A DNA stretch of 64,000 nt. Source: Streptomyces sp. SID8352 (lineage in GTDB: Bacteria; Actinomycetota; Actinomycetes; Streptomycetales; Streptomycetaceae). The notes beneath the pieces were generated by a model that was given only the letters and a program-made list of their open reading frames with translations, was not told the origin of the DNA and searched no databases. The position numbers and the translations under genes were made by a program. The stretch spans positions 3,786 to 67,785 of the forward strand of contig NZ_WWGX01000035.1 of NCBI RefSeq assembly GCF_009862265.1. The letters run 5' to 3'. How positions within the stretch are numbered: position 1 is the stretch's first letter; every line of letters begins with the position of its first letter. Positions 35,535 to 44,288 of this stretch are shown piece by piece.

Positions 35535-36458
35535 CTACCTCCGCGTCCGCGGGTCGAGGGTCTCGCGGAGCGATTCGCCGGCGAGCGTGAAGCCGAGGGC
35601 CACGACGATGATGCACAGCGCGGGGTAGATCGCGAGATGGGGATAGGAGTTGAAGTACTGCTGCGCGCCGCCGAGCATCTGGCCCCACTCCGGGCTGGCG
35701 TCGTCGGGGTTGCCCAGCCCCAGGAACGACAGGGCCGCGGCGTCCAGGATGGACACGGCCAGGCTCAGCGTTCCCTGGACGATCACCGGGCCCATGGCGT
35801 TGGGCACCATGTGGCGGAAGACGACCGCGGAGGGCCGCACTCCCAGGGCGCGGGCGGCGAGCACGTGGTCGGTGCCGCGCTGCACGAGCATCGAGCCGCG
35901 CATGAGGCGGGCGAAGACGGGTATCTGCACGATGGCGATGGCGATGATGAGCGTCCACTCGTTGGGCCGCGCGAACAGCGCCGCGATGGAGAAGGCCATC
36001 AGCAGCGAGGGGATCGCGAGCATCACGTCGACCACCCGCATCACCAGGGTGTCGGTCTTCCCGGCGAACACCCCGGCCAGGAGGCCGAGGGCGACCCCGC
36101 CCAGCAGCCCGCCCAGGGTCGCCAGGACCCCCACGATCAGTGTCTGGCGGGCCCCCACCAGCAGCCGGGACAGCAGGTCCCGCCCGGCGGGGTCGGCGCC
36201 CAGCGGGAAGCCGTCCTGCGGGCCGGGCACCGGGTTGGCCTGCGCCCGCACCTGGTCCAGCAGCAGCGGCGCGGCCGGGTCGTGCGGTGCCAGCAGCGGG
36301 GCGGCCACCGCCAGGACGACGAAGGCGCAGGTGATCACCGCCCCGACCACGAAGGCCGGCTGGCGCAGCAGCCGCTGCAGGGTCCGCGTGGACGAGCGTC
36401 CGGCCGGCACCGCCCGCGCCCCGGCGGCCGGCGCGTCCCCTCCTCGGGCCGACGTCAT
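35535..36458 (-). CDS. Peptide-type ABC transporter permease (DppC-like)
   Basis: 307 residues, N-terminal cytosolic segment, then about six membrane helices. DppC features: [18 protein letters not shown], [20 protein letters not shown] near residue 85, and the EAA-type loop ([20 protein letters not shown]). Start ATG 36458 overlaps the DppB-like stop (ATGA). Confidence 0.9.
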   Translation of the reverse strand: MTSARGGDAPAAGARAVPAGRSSTRTLQRLLRQPAFVVGAVITCAFVVLAVAAPLLAPHDPAAPLLLDQVRAQANPVPGPQDGFPLGADPAGRDLLSRLLVGARQTLIVGVLATLGGLLGGVALGLLAGVFAGKTDTLVMRVVDVMLAIPSLLMAFSIAALFARPNEWTLIIAIAIVQIPVFARLMRGSMLVQRGTDHVLAARALGVRPSAVVFRHMVPNAMGPVIVQGTLSLAVSILDAAALSFLGLGNPDDASPEWGQMLGGAQQYFNSYPHLAIYPALCIIVVALGFTLAGESLRETLDPRTRR

Positions 36459-37462
36459 TGCATCCTCACTCTCGGGTCGCACAGCGCGTTGGTGATGTCG
36501 ACGACGATGTTCACGAACAGGTAGAGCACCGCGACGGCCATGATCAGCGCCTGGAGCACGGCGTAGTCGCGGGTGGTGAAGGCCAGTGCCATCGACTGCC
36601 CGAGCCCCCGGTAGTTGAAGACGGTCTCGGTGAGGACCGCCCCGGCGAACAGCCCGCCGGCCTGCAGGCCGATCACGGTGATCACCGGCAGCAGGGAGTT
36701 GCGCAGCACATGGCGTCCGGCGATCGTCCGGTTCCGCAGGCCCTTGGCCGTCGCGGTGCGCACGAAGTCCTGCTGGAGCGTCTCGGCGACGGAGGCCCGG
36801 GTCAGGCGGAAGATCACGGCGAACGGGATGATCGACAGCGCGACCGTGGGCAGCGTCAGGTACCGCACGCTCTCCAGCAGGGCGGCCCCGTCCCCGGCGA
36901 GCAGCGAGTCGAACAGCGTCAGCCCGGTCGGTGTGGGGATCACCCCCTGGAGGTCGGCCCTGCCCGACGGGGGCAGCCAGCCGGCCCGGACCGCGAAGAC
37001 GTACTTGAGGACGAACGCGGTGAAGAACACCGGCACGGCCAGCCCCAGCACGGAGAGGCTGAGGAAGGCGAAGTCGAACACACCGCGCCGCGTCGCGGCC
37101 CAGTAGCCCACCGAGACACCGAGGACCGTGCCGATGACCAGGGCGCACAGGGCGAGCTCGGCCGTGGCCGGGGCCCGGGTCAGGAGCACCTCGGTCACCG
37201 GCGCACCCCGCCACACGCCGGTCGACACCCCGAGGTCGCCGTTCCAGAACCGCCCGAGGTAGCGGATGTACTGCGTCCAGACCGGTTCGTCCAGGCCGAG
37301 GGACTCGACGAGCTTCGCACGGTCCTGCGGACTGGCGTTCTCACCGAGCAGCGCGTCCAGCGGTCCGCCGGGAAGGCTCCGCAGCCAGACGAAGAGGATC
37401 GCCGTCAGCGCCAGGAACGTCGCGCCCGCCTGGACCGTCCTTCGAAGGATGAATCTGTACAT
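36455..37462 (-). CDS. Peptide-type ABC transporter permease (DppB-like)
   Basis: 335 residues, six membrane helices, DppB-type N-terminus (MYRFILRRTVQAGATFLALT), and EAA loop (FVRTATAKGLRNRTIAGRHV) with a C-terminal helix. ATG 37462 is chosen because it matches the family's usual first residues; the longer frame from 37507 would start inside the hairpin upstream. Confidence 0.88.
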   Translation of the reverse strand: MYRFILRRTVQAGATFLALTAILFVWLRSLPGGPLDALLGENASPQDRAKLVESLGLDEPVWTQYIRYLGRFWNGDLGVSTGVWRGAPVTEVLLTRAPATAELALCALVIGTVLGVSVGYWAATRRGVFDFAFLSLSVLGLAVPVFFTAFVLKYVFAVRAGWLPPSGRADLQGVIPTPTGLTLFDSLLAGDGAALLESVRYLTLPTVALSIIPFAVIFRLTRASVAETLQQDFVRTATAKGLRNRTIAGRHVLRNSLLPVITVIGLQAGGLFAGAVLTETVFNYRGLGQSMALAFTTRDYAVLQALIMAVAVLYLFVNIVVDITNALCDPRVRMQ

Positions 37463-37476
37463 GTCTGTCCAATCGG

Positions 37477-37508
37477 TGTGGGGCGTACGCCGGGGCGTAC
37501 GCCCCACA
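37477..37508 (-). terminator. Intercistronic hairpin between binding-protein and permease genes
   Basis: A 15-bp perfect stem (TGTGGGGCGTACGCC, 37477-37491, with 37494-37508) around a 2-base loop. It starts just after the binding-protein stop (37520). Hairpins here in importer operons often stabilise the binding-protein mRNA or partly terminate transcription, which raises binding protein over permease. Confidence 0.75.
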
Positions 37509-37519
37509 TCGGAGTGGGG

Positions 37520-39193
37520 CTACTCGCCGAAGGTGGCGGTGGCCAGCGGCTCGCCGCCGACCGGGCTGGCGACGACACCGTGCACCCGGCTGCTGAGCAC
37601 CAGGGCCGAGGGACTGCTGGCGATCGGGATCGACGGCAGCCAGTCCTCCGACATCCTGCGGTTGAGCTCCAGGTACTTCGCGGTCCGCTTCTTGGGGTCG
37701 GCCTCGCGGTCCGCGGCGTCGAGGTCGTCGACGAGCTGCTGTCCGAAGCCGAGCAGTCCGGTGGCGAAGGCGTTGTCCACCGCCCCGAACAGGATCCCCA
37801 GGAAGTTCTGCGCGCTGTTGTAGTGGCCGGTGGTGCCGAGCAGGTAGACGGGCGCCTCGCCGGCCTCGCGGCCGCTGAGGTAGCCGCCCGCCCAGGGTTT
37901 GGCGACCGGCTCCACCTGGATCCCGACGGCTTCCAGGTCGGCCTTGATCAGATCAAAGAAACGTTTCGGCTCCGGCATGTACGGCCGGGTCACCTCGGTG
38001 GGGTACCAGAGCTGGATCTTCAGCTTGGGATGGCCGGCCTCGGCGAGCAGTTCGCGGGCCTTGCCGGGATTGTACGGATACCCCTCGACGTCCTTGTTGT
38101 AGCCCTCGACGGAGCGCGGGACGAACTGCGAGACCGTCTCCGAGCCCTCGGGCAGCAGCGTCTCGACGATCTGCTTCTTGTTGACCGCCCAGGCGATCGC
38201 CTGGCGGACCCGCAGGTCCTTCAGCGCGGGCACGGTCTTGGCGTTCAGCCCGAGGTACATCACGTTGAACGGCGGCCGGGCGACCACCTGGAAGCCGTTG
38301 TCCCGCAGGCTCTTCCAGTCGCGGGGGGCGGGCAGGTCGTAGGCGTGGATCGCCCCGGCCTCCAGCTCCTGGCGGCGGGCGGTCTCGTCGGGGATGGTGC
38401 GGAACTCGATCCCGCCGATCTTCGGCTTGTCCCCCCAGTAGCCGTCGTTGCGGGCGAGCTTGACGGTGCCCGTCGAGTCGTCGTAGGAGACGAACTTGAA
38501 CGGCCCGGTCCCCGTCGGGTGCAGCCGGCCGTACGCGGGGAAGGTGAAGCCCTCGCCGCTGGCCTTGACGTCGTTGGCGTCGTACTTCTCCATCGCCGCC
38601 GGGCTGGACATCGCGTAGGTGCCGTGCGCCAGGATCATCGGGAACTTCGAGCTGGGCGCGTTCAGGCGCAGGACCACCGTCAGGTCGCCCCCGGTCTCGC
38701 ACCCGGAGTACAGCGACGGCGTGGTGTCGCCCTTGAAGCCGCCGAAGTCGTTGACCCAGGTGTGGCTGACCGCCGAGGTGCGCGCGACCTCGGGCTGGTG
38801 GTACCAGCGCTCGAAGTTCGCGCAGACCGCCGCGGCGTCGAACTTCGTGCCGTCGTGGAAGGAGACGCCCTCACGCAGCGTGAACGTCCAGCGCTTGCCG
38901 TCCTTGCTCTGCTCCCACTTGACGGCCAGGCCCGGGCCCGGGTCCGCCGTGCCGGGCACCAGGCTCAGCAGGCCCTCGTACATCTGGTTGTTCACCCGGG
39001 CGGTCTCGCCGTCCGAGGTGTAGAACGGGTCGAAGAGGGAGGGGGCGCCCGCGGCACCGAAGACGAGGGTCTTCGATCCCTTCGCGCCGCCCGTGCCCGC
39101 CCCGTCGTCCTTGGCCCCGCCCGAGCCCCATGAGCACGATGCGAGCAGCATCATGCCGGCCAGAGCGGCGACCCCGGTCTGTCTGAACCTCAT
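37520..39193 (-). CDS. Solute-binding lipoprotein, family 5 (peptide/nickel type)
   Basis: 557 residues. Signal peptide with lipobox LLASC at residues 16-20, Gly-rich linker, then the SBP family 5 fold: GDTTPSLYSGCETGGDL-region, LREGVSFHDGTKFDAAAVCA, PTGTGPFKFVSYD, LRVRQAIAWAVNKKQIVETL. It captures the substrate for the DppBCDF-like complex. Start ATG 39193 overlaps the stop of the allantoicase-like gene (ATGA) and has AGGAGG inside that gene. The family is also used for uptake of non-peptide compounds, so the ureide context may indicate its substrate. Confidence 0.92.
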   Translation of the reverse strand: MRFRQTGVAALAGMMLLASCSWGSGGAKDDGAGTGGAKGSKTLVFGAAGAPSLFDPFYTSDGETARVNNQMYEGLLSLVPGTADPGPGLAVKWEQSKDGKRWTFTLREGVSFHDGTKFDAAAVCANFERWYHQPEVARTSAVSHTWVNDFGGFKGDTTPSLYSGCETGGDLTVVLRLNAPSSKFPMILAHGTYAMSSPAAMEKYDANDVKASGEGFTFPAYGRLHPTGTGPFKFVSYDDSTGTVKLARNDGYWGDKPKIGGIEFRTIPDETARRQELEAGAIHAYDLPAPRDWKSLRDNGFQVVARPPFNVMYLGLNAKTVPALKDLRVRQAIAWAVNKKQIVETLLPEGSETVSQFVPRSVEGYNKDVEGYPYNPGKARELLAEAGHPKLKIQLWYPTEVTRPYMPEPKRFFDLIKADLEAVGIQVEPVAKPWAGGYLSGREAGEAPVYLLGTTGHYNSAQNFLGILFGAVDNAFATGLLGFGQQLVDDLDAADREADPKKRTAKYLELNRRMSEDWLPSIPIASSPSALVLSSRVHGVVASPVGGEPLATATFGE

Positions 39194-40116
39194 TGTTCCT
39201 CCTGAACGTGGGTCTGTGCGAGGGAAAGCCGGTCACCGTAGAACCAGAGCCGGGAGAATCCGCCGTCCGGCAGTGCGCGCACCCGCACGCGCCGGGCGGT
39301 GAGGGGGGAGGGGAACCGGACCGGCGAGGTCGCCCCCGGGGTGATGTCGAAGACCCCCGCCTCCCGCCAGGCCGGCCCGTCGGGCACCTCGACGGCGATC
39401 TGGGCCGCGCAGTTGCCCCGGAACGGCGAGGCGACCACTTCGAGCGCGTGCAGCCGCACCGCGTCGGGCCACGACAGCTCCACGAAGTGCCGGTCGGCAC
39501 GGGAGCGCCGGGGGGTCTCCCACCCGTCGTGGGTGCTCGTGGGCACCGCGTGCGAGATCACCGCCCAGGGGCTGCCGAAGGAGCCCTCCGAGGCCCGCAC
39601 CCGGCACCCCAGCCGTACGTCCGACAGGCGGATGCCCGCCGGCGGGACGCTGCGCTCCACGTCGACGACCCCGTGCGCGCGCAGCCGCGCCACCCCGCCG
39701 TCGGGATACATGCGCAGCCGCACGAACGCGGCCGAGCCCCCGGGGTCGGCCACCGGATAGGTGTTCACGCAGTTCGGCTCGACCGCGGCGCCGGACAGGA
39801 TCTCCCGCCAGGGCCCGTCCGGGGCGTCGGCGACGTCGACGCCGATGTGCTGCGGCGCGTTGAAACGGAACCCCGTGGTCTCCAGCACGATCTCGTCCAC
39901 CCGGCCCGGGTGCGCGGCCCGCACGACCACCCAGTCGTGGTCCGCCGGATTGTGCCGGCGGCTCTCCCAGCCGTCGACGTCCGCGCCGCGCAGCCCGTAG
40001 GTGCCCGGCCGGTGCGGATCGGCGGCCAGCAGCAGTGCGTCGGCGGCCCCGAAGAACTCGTCCGAGCAGTCCACCACCGAGGCGCCCAGCTCCCGCGCGA
40101 GCAGGTTCAGGTTCAT
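39190..40116 (-). CDS. Allantoicase-family protein
   Basis: 308 residues with the two-repeat allantoicase plan: repeat 1 begins GASVVDCSDEFFGAADALLL and includes GWESRRHNPADHDWVVVRAA; repeat 2 begins near IRLSDVRLGC and includes GWETPRRSRADRHFVELSWP. Allantoicase splits allantoate to urea and ureidoglycolate. Length is slightly short of the usual 330-350 residues. In the first repeat GHDW, common in the family, reads DHDW, and the spacing is kept. It could act on a related ureide. ATG 40116 overlaps the preceding stop (ATGA). Its position between PuuE-like enzymes and the importer supports a ureide pathway. Confidence 0.8.
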   Translation of the reverse strand: MNLNLLARELGASVVDCSDEFFGAADALLLAADPHRPGTYGLRGADVDGWESRRHNPADHDWVVVRAAHPGRVDEIVLETTGFRFNAPQHIGVDVADAPDGPWREILSGAAVEPNCVNTYPVADPGGSAAFVRLRMYPDGGVARLRAHGVVDVERSVPPAGIRLSDVRLGCRVRASEGSFGSPWAVISHAVPTSTHDGWETPRRSRADRHFVELSWPDAVRLHALEVVASPFRGNCAAQIAVEVPDGPAWREAGVFDITPGATSPVRFPSPLTARRVRVRALPDGGFSRLWFYGDRLSLAQTHVQEEQ

Positions 40117-41018
40117 CGCTCGTCCCTCTCTCCGTCCAGGTGCGCGGCCACGTCCGCGCCGCGTGCCCACCACAGCCCGTCCAGCCCGCGCAGCGTCCGC
40201 AGCACCTCGCGCAGATGCGCGAACCGGAACGGCTGGGCGATCAGCCACGGATGGAGCCCCAGCACCAGCGTCCGGTCCCGCGGGGCGTCCTCCGCCAGCA
40301 GCACCCGCGCCGACGACACGATGTTGTCGGCCCACTTCTCGATCGGGATGCCGCGCTTGAGATGGGAGAAGACGTCGTCGAGATGGATCGACACCGGGAT
40401 GTTCAGCACGTCCCCCCGCGCGGTGGCCAGGACATTGGGCACCTCGTCGTTGGGCCAGTCCGCCGTCCACCGGATCCCCAGCTCCGCCAGGTCCTCCAGG
40501 GCCGTCGTCGACTGCGCGTAGTCCAGCCCGCTCCAGCCCGTCGGGCGGACCCCGCAGAACTCCTCCACCGCGCCGACCGACTCGGCGAGATGGGCACGCT
40601 GCTCCTCGCGGTCCATCCCGTCGTGCAGGATGCTGATCCCGTCGACCCCGTGGGCGACGAACTCCGCACCCGACTCACCGATCCGCTCCATCAGCCGCGG
40701 GCGGTGCCGGGCGCTGTGGGCGTCGACCGCCACGCTCACCGGTATCCGCAGCTCGTCCAGCAGGTCGAGGATCCGGAAGACCCCCACCCGCAGCCCGTAC
40801 TCGTGCTGCGACGTGGTGTGCACGTCCATGATCCGCGGGTACGGGCCCCGCAGCGCCACGCTCGACGGCGGGATGCCGGCGTCCGGGCCGGGAAGGGCGG
40901 GCACGTGGTCGAGGTGCATCAGCACCACCACGCCCAGCTTCGCGCCGCCGGGCCAGCCCCGGTTGGCGGCGGGCAGGGACCCGCCGTCGGTCTCGTGCAG
41001 CGGCCTGACAAGCTGCAT
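40113..41018 (-). CDS. Polysaccharide-deacetylase-fold hydrolase (PuuE-like), second copy
   Basis: About 301 residues. Deacetylase/NodB-type fold as in PuuE allantoinases: GAKLGVVVLMHLDHVPALPG, IPVSVAVDAHSARHRPRLME, GAEFVAHGVDGISI, RPTGWSGLDYAQSTTALEDL and VLGLHPWLIAQPFRFAHLRE. The PuuE family cleaves allantoin ring amides without the usual amidohydrolase metal centre. It is a diverged paralogue of the next gene, so the two may act on different substrates or form a heteromer. Start ATG 41018, two bases after the upstream stop; ATG 41030 would overlap that gene. Confidence 0.78.
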   Translation of the reverse strand: MQLVRPLHETDGGSLPAANRGWPGGAKLGVVVLMHLDHVPALPGPDAGIPPSSVALRGPYPRIMDVHTTSQHEYGLRVGVFRILDLLDELRIPVSVAVDAHSARHRPRLMERIGESGAEFVAHGVDGISILHDGMDREEQRAHLAESVGAVEEFCGVRPTGWSGLDYAQSTTALEDLAELGIRWTADWPNDEVPNVLATARGDVLNIPVSIHLDDVFSHLKRGIPIEKWADNIVSSARVLLAEDAPRDRTLVLGLHPWLIAQPFRFAHLREVLRTLRGLDGLWWARGADVAAHLDGERDER

Positions 41019-41020
41019 GG

Positions 41021-41911
41021 TCAACACCATCCGATCTCGTCGACGTGGGCGGCGATCCGCTCCGGCGTGGTCCACCAGATGTCGTCCTGCTCGGCCAGGT
41101 GACCGAACATCTGCGCCAGGTGGCCGATCCGGTGCGGGATGCCCATGTAGAGGGGGTGCAGCGCGACGGTCATCACATACGCGGTGTCGTGCCGCTGCGC
41201 CTCCTCGGACAGCACCTCGTACTGCGACCGCACGATCGCCGCGAAGTAGTCGCTGTCCAGGCCGTACATCGGCGAGCCCGGGAACAGCAGGGCGTCGTTG
41301 ACCTCACGGGAGTAGGGCACGCCGACCAGGCCGCCGCCGAGCGGGCCGTCCAGCCGGAACGGCTGGTCGTCGATGAACCAGTCGGTCGTGTAGGTCATGC
41401 CGGCCTCCGCCATCAGGCGGTAGGTGGCGGGGGTGGCGCTGAACGACGGGCCCAGCATGCCGCGCATGCGGTACCCGGTGAGCTCCCGCACGGTGGAGAC
41501 CGTGTAGTCGTAGAACTCCCGCTCCGCGCTCTCCGACTCGCCGAACAGGAGCCGGCTGTTGTAGGTGCCGTGGCTCATGAAGCTCCAGCCACGCTCGGTC
41601 ATCGCGTCGCAGATCTCCGGATACAGGCGCAGCACCTCGCAGTTGAGCGAGCAGGTGACCTGTACGGGGGAGTCGTCCAGGACCGGGAGCATGCGCCGGA
41701 AACCGGCGCGGTTGCCGAAGTCCCGGAAGGAGTAGCCGACGTTGTCCGGCTTCGCGGGCACCCGGTAGAAGTAGTCGCGGTGCGGGTTCTCCGGCGGCAG
41801 GTACTCGTAGTGCTCGATGTTCATCACCACGTTCACCGCGACCCGCTTGCCGCCGGGCAGCCGCAGCCGCTCCCTCTGGTCCAGGGCCCGGTAACTCAGG
41901 AACTCGTCCAT
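41021..41911 (-). CDS. Polysaccharide-deacetylase-fold hydrolase (PuuE-like), first copy
   Basis: 296 residues. PuuE/deacetylase features: LPGGKRVAVNVVMNIEHYEY near 20, PVQVTCSLNCEVLRLYPEIC, GWSFMSHGTYNSRLLFGESE, RMRGMLGPSFSATPATYRLM and TVALHPLYMGIPHRIGHLAQ. Expected to hydrolyse a cyclic amide such as allantoin; the known PuuE has this role in Pseudomonas-type organisms. Start ATG 41911; 22 bases from the preceding isochorismatase-like stop. Confidence 0.8.
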   Translation of the reverse strand: MDEFLSYRALDQRERLRLPGGKRVAVNVVMNIEHYEYLPPENPHRDYFYRVPAKPDNVGYSFRDFGNRAGFRRMLPVLDDSPVQVTCSLNCEVLRLYPEICDAMTERGWSFMSHGTYNSRLLFGESESAEREFYDYTVSTVRELTGYRMRGMLGPSFSATPATYRLMAEAGMTYTTDWFIDDQPFRLDGPLGGGLVGVPYSREVNDALLFPGSPMYGLDSDYFAAIVRSQYEVLSEEAQRHDTAYVMTVALHPLYMGIPHRIGHLAQMFGHLAEQDDIWWTTPERIAAHVDEIGWC

Positions 41912-41933
41912 CGCTGATCCTCTCGCACGGTTC

Positions 41934-42533
41934 TCAGGACGCGGCGGTGGCGGCGGGGACGAGGCCCTCCACGACCTCGTCCAGCGAACGGACCCGGCCG
42001 AGCTGCGGGAACATGACCCGCACCGCGTGCTCGTGCTGCTCGGCGGTGTAGGCCGACATCGCCTCCGGCACGAAGACCACGTTGTAGGCGTGGTCGAACG
42101 CCGCGCGGGCGGTGCCCTCGACCCCGAAGCCGGTGGAGATGCCCGCCATCACCACGGTGTCGATCCCGCGGCGGCGCAACTGCAGGTCGAGGTCGGAGCC
42201 GTGGAAGGCGTTCCAGCTCCGCTTGATGATCACCGGCTCCGTCGGCAGCGGCTCGATGCCGGGCAGGAAGTGGTCCCACCCGGGCCGCCGCACCGGGCGC
42301 GCGGGGCGCTCGATGTCGGTGAGCAGCCGCCCGCCGAGGGAGTCGGACTCGTCGGGCAGGAAACTCGTCCGCACGTGCACGACGGTGCTCCCGGCCCGCC
42401 GCGCCGCCTCGATCAGGCGGACGCAGCGCTCCAGGACGGTGTCCGTGGTGTGCGGATGCACCGGATGGTCGGCGTTGGAGCCCTGCAGGTCGATGAGGAC
42501 GAGCGCGGTGCGCCCGGCTTCCGCGACGGTCAT
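41934..42533 (-). CDS. Isochorismatase-fold protein lacking the catalytic cysteine
   Basis: 199 residues. The conserved Asp15 (ALVLIDLQ) and Lys104 (VIIKRSW) are present, but the usual T-x-x-C-V at the nucleophile reads T-G-F-G-V, placing Gly137 where amidases and nicotinamidases have Cys. Isochorismatases proper also lack the Cys, so a vinyl-ether hydrolase-like reaction, or a non-catalytic role, is possible. In ureide operons this family usually cleaves carbamoyl groups, which would need the Cys. ATG 42533. Confidence 0.8.
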   Translation of the reverse strand: MTVAEAGRTALVLIDLQGSNADHPVHPHTTDTVLERCVRLIEAARRAGSTVVHVRTSFLPDESDSLGGRLLTDIERPARPVRRPGWDHFLPGIEPLPTEPVIIKRSWNAFHGSDLDLQLRRRGIDTVVMAGISTGFGVEGTARAAFDHAYNVVFVPEAMSAYTAEQHEHAVRVMFPQLGRVRSLDEVVEGLVPAATAAS

Positions 42534-42549
42534 GGGATGACGTCCTTTC

Positions 42550-42624
42550 ACGGGAAAACGGAAAACGGAAACGGAAAGTAGAAATCGGGGAACAGAAATC
42601 GGGGAACGGGGGAACGGAAATATG
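42550..42624. repeat. Purine-rich intercistronic tract with short repeats
   Basis: The 113-base gap between the DUF1537 and isochorismatase-like genes carries GGAAAAC-type units (about four) and two copies of GAAATCGGGGAAC. It is much more A-rich than neighbouring DNA. As transcribed (minus strand), the mRNA is pyrimidine-rich and unlikely to fold, unlike the rest of the operon. Confidence 0.7.
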
Positions 42625-42646
42625 GGGGCGGGGACGGGCGGGTGCG

Positions 42647-43831
42647 TCAGGTCCCGAGGATCTGGCGGGTCATGCGCAGGAGGGTCTCCTCCGACCCCGT
42701 GCCGCTGGCCTTGCTCAGCAGGCGCAGCCCGTCGAACGCGCCCCCGGCGACACGGGCCGCCGGGCAGAGCGGTTCCAGCTCCAGCCCGGCGCTCAGACTC
42801 GTGCCCCCCAGCTCCCGCACGAGCGCCGTCGTGGTCAGGCCGCCGCTGACGACGGCCCCCAGGCACCGGTTGTCCCCCTGGGAGGCGACGTCCAGCAGCC
42901 CCCGCACCGCCCGCGCGAGCTGCTCGGCGACGACCCAGCGGTCGGGATCGTCCCGGTCCGTCTCGTGCAGGGCGAGGACCCGGTGCGAGGCGAGGACCTG
43001 CCGCGCCGCGACCGGCCCCCACCGCAGCGCCTCCGCCGCGGTGGTCATCAGCGCCCGGGTCCCGTAGGCGGCGGCGAGCCGCCGCAACTGGGCCCGGTCG
43101 GTCTCGTGGTTGGCCGGGGTGACGACCACGACGAACCCGTCCCGGCCGAGGTCGGGATAGAACCGCAGCCACCCGCCGGTACTGGCCGTGGCCACCCGGT
43201 GCCCCTCCTCGTGCAGCCGCGAGGCGACCTGCGCCGCGGCCCCGAGATGCGTCTCGACCGTGCCGTCCAGCACGAACCGGCGCGTACCGCGCGCCAGGGC
43301 CGCGCGGACGTGGTCGGTGACCGCCTCCGCGCCCCGGTTCAGCACCGACAGGCCCACGACCTCGGCGTCCTCGATCCGCACCGCGGTGCGCACATCGACG
43401 TCGAGACCGTTGCCCGCCGGCATCGGGGCCAGCAGCCGCCCGTCCACACACACCCGGCCGGCCGTCGGATAGGCGGGGACCACCAGCAGGACGCCGTTCC
43501 CGTCGTGACACCCCTCGATCCCGGCGACCAGGGCGTCGGGGGAGCCGCGCAGTTCCGCGTTGAGCTTGACCTCCAGCCGCGAACACCCCCTCGACTCCAG
43601 CCAGTTCGTCCACTCCTCGATCAGCGCCGTGGCCGCGTGGCCCGCGTGGTGGAGGTCGAGGTCGACGACGACGGCGTCGGCACCGTCCACCGCCGTCGAG
43701 GGATCGCGGACGATCACCGGCTCCAGCCCCCGCTGCCGCAGACGGCACGCCACGGTCACCGAGCACTGCAGATCCTCGGCCAGGATTCCCATGGCCAGAG
43801 CGCGCGTCTCCTGTGACGAATGTGCTGCCAT
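42647..43831 (-). CDS. DUF1537 / four-carbon acid sugar kinase-family protein
   Basis: 394 residues. N-terminal AMGILAEDLQCSVTVACRLR corresponds to the (A)DDxTGA segment of the family, VLLVVPAYPTAGRVCVDGR to its PAxPxxGR motif, and the C-terminal nucleotide-binding part ends with VVSGGLTTTALVRELGGTSL and GSEETLLRM. Known members phosphorylate 4-carbon acid sugars such as threonate and erythronate. The first motif is degenerate (EDLQCS instead of DDLTGA), so activity is uncertain. First gene of the operon; ATG 43831 with GAGGGA 8 bases upstream. Confidence 0.75.
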   Translation of the reverse strand: MAAHSSQETRALAMGILAEDLQCSVTVACRLRQRGLEPVIVRDPSTAVDGADAVVVDLDLHHAGHAATALIEEWTNWLESRGCSRLEVKLNAELRGSPDALVAGIEGCHDGNGVLLVVPAYPTAGRVCVDGRLLAPMPAGNGLDVDVRTAVRIEDAEVVGLSVLNRGAEAVTDHVRAALARGTRRFVLDGTVETHLGAAAQVASRLHEEGHRVATASTGGWLRFYPDLGRDGFVVVVTPANHETDRAQLRRLAAAYGTRALMTTAAEALRWGPVAARQVLASHRVLALHETDRDDPDRWVVAEQLARAVRGLLDVASQGDNRCLGAVVSGGLTTTALVRELGGTSLSAGLELEPLCPAARVAGGAFDGLRLLSKASGTGSEETLLRMTRQILGT

Positions 43832-44288
43832 GGGAACGTCCCTCGTATTCCTCGCTGATGGGGAGTCGTCATGCTATTGAGCGACGTACGGGCAGTCATT
43901 CGACAAACGTCGCAACTCGTCCCGGCCCGTGCCGCGCCCGGGCGCGGCACGCCGGGACCGGCGGACAGGGGCGTCCCGGACGGGACAGGGGACCCCGTCC
44001 ACCGGACGGCACGGCCGACGGCACGGGCCCGGCCCGGCGGGCGGCCCTTCCCGCCCAGACCCCGGGCGGCCCTTCCCGCCCGGGGTCCTGCCGGGGCGGG
44101 AGAACGCCACCGGCCGCCGCCCCCGGTCCGCACCCGTGCACGGGCGGCCCGCCGCCCCCGGTCCGCACCCGTGCACGGGCGGCCCGCCGCCCCCGGTCCG
44201 CGCCCGTGCACGGGCGGGGCCCCCGGGGCTCCCCACTTCGGACGGGTCCTTCCTCCGCCGCGTGCGGGTCGCGCGAGCGGGGACCGCG
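43832..44288. other. Promoter region of the ureide-type operon and 35-bp tandem repeat
   Basis: Bases 43832-43930 are less GC-rich and hold the likely promoter (minus strand): TGACTG and TAGCAT 16 bases apart are candidates, and CGAC-GTTT-GTCG nearby is a small palindrome. Bases 44114-44218 carry three copies of a 35-bp repeat, each with the 12-bp palindrome CCCGTGCACGGG. Confidence 0.5.
44114..44218. repeat. Three 35-bp tandem repeats each holding CCCGTGCACGGG
   Basis: Phase points TCCGC at 44127, 44162 and 44197 give an exact 35-base period. The palindrome CCCGTGCACGGG is central in each unit (the last preceded by CG in place of CA). It lies between a CcdA-like stop and the DUF1537 start; equal spacing makes it look more like a set of protein sites or hairpins than random repeats. 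Confidence 0.8.
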
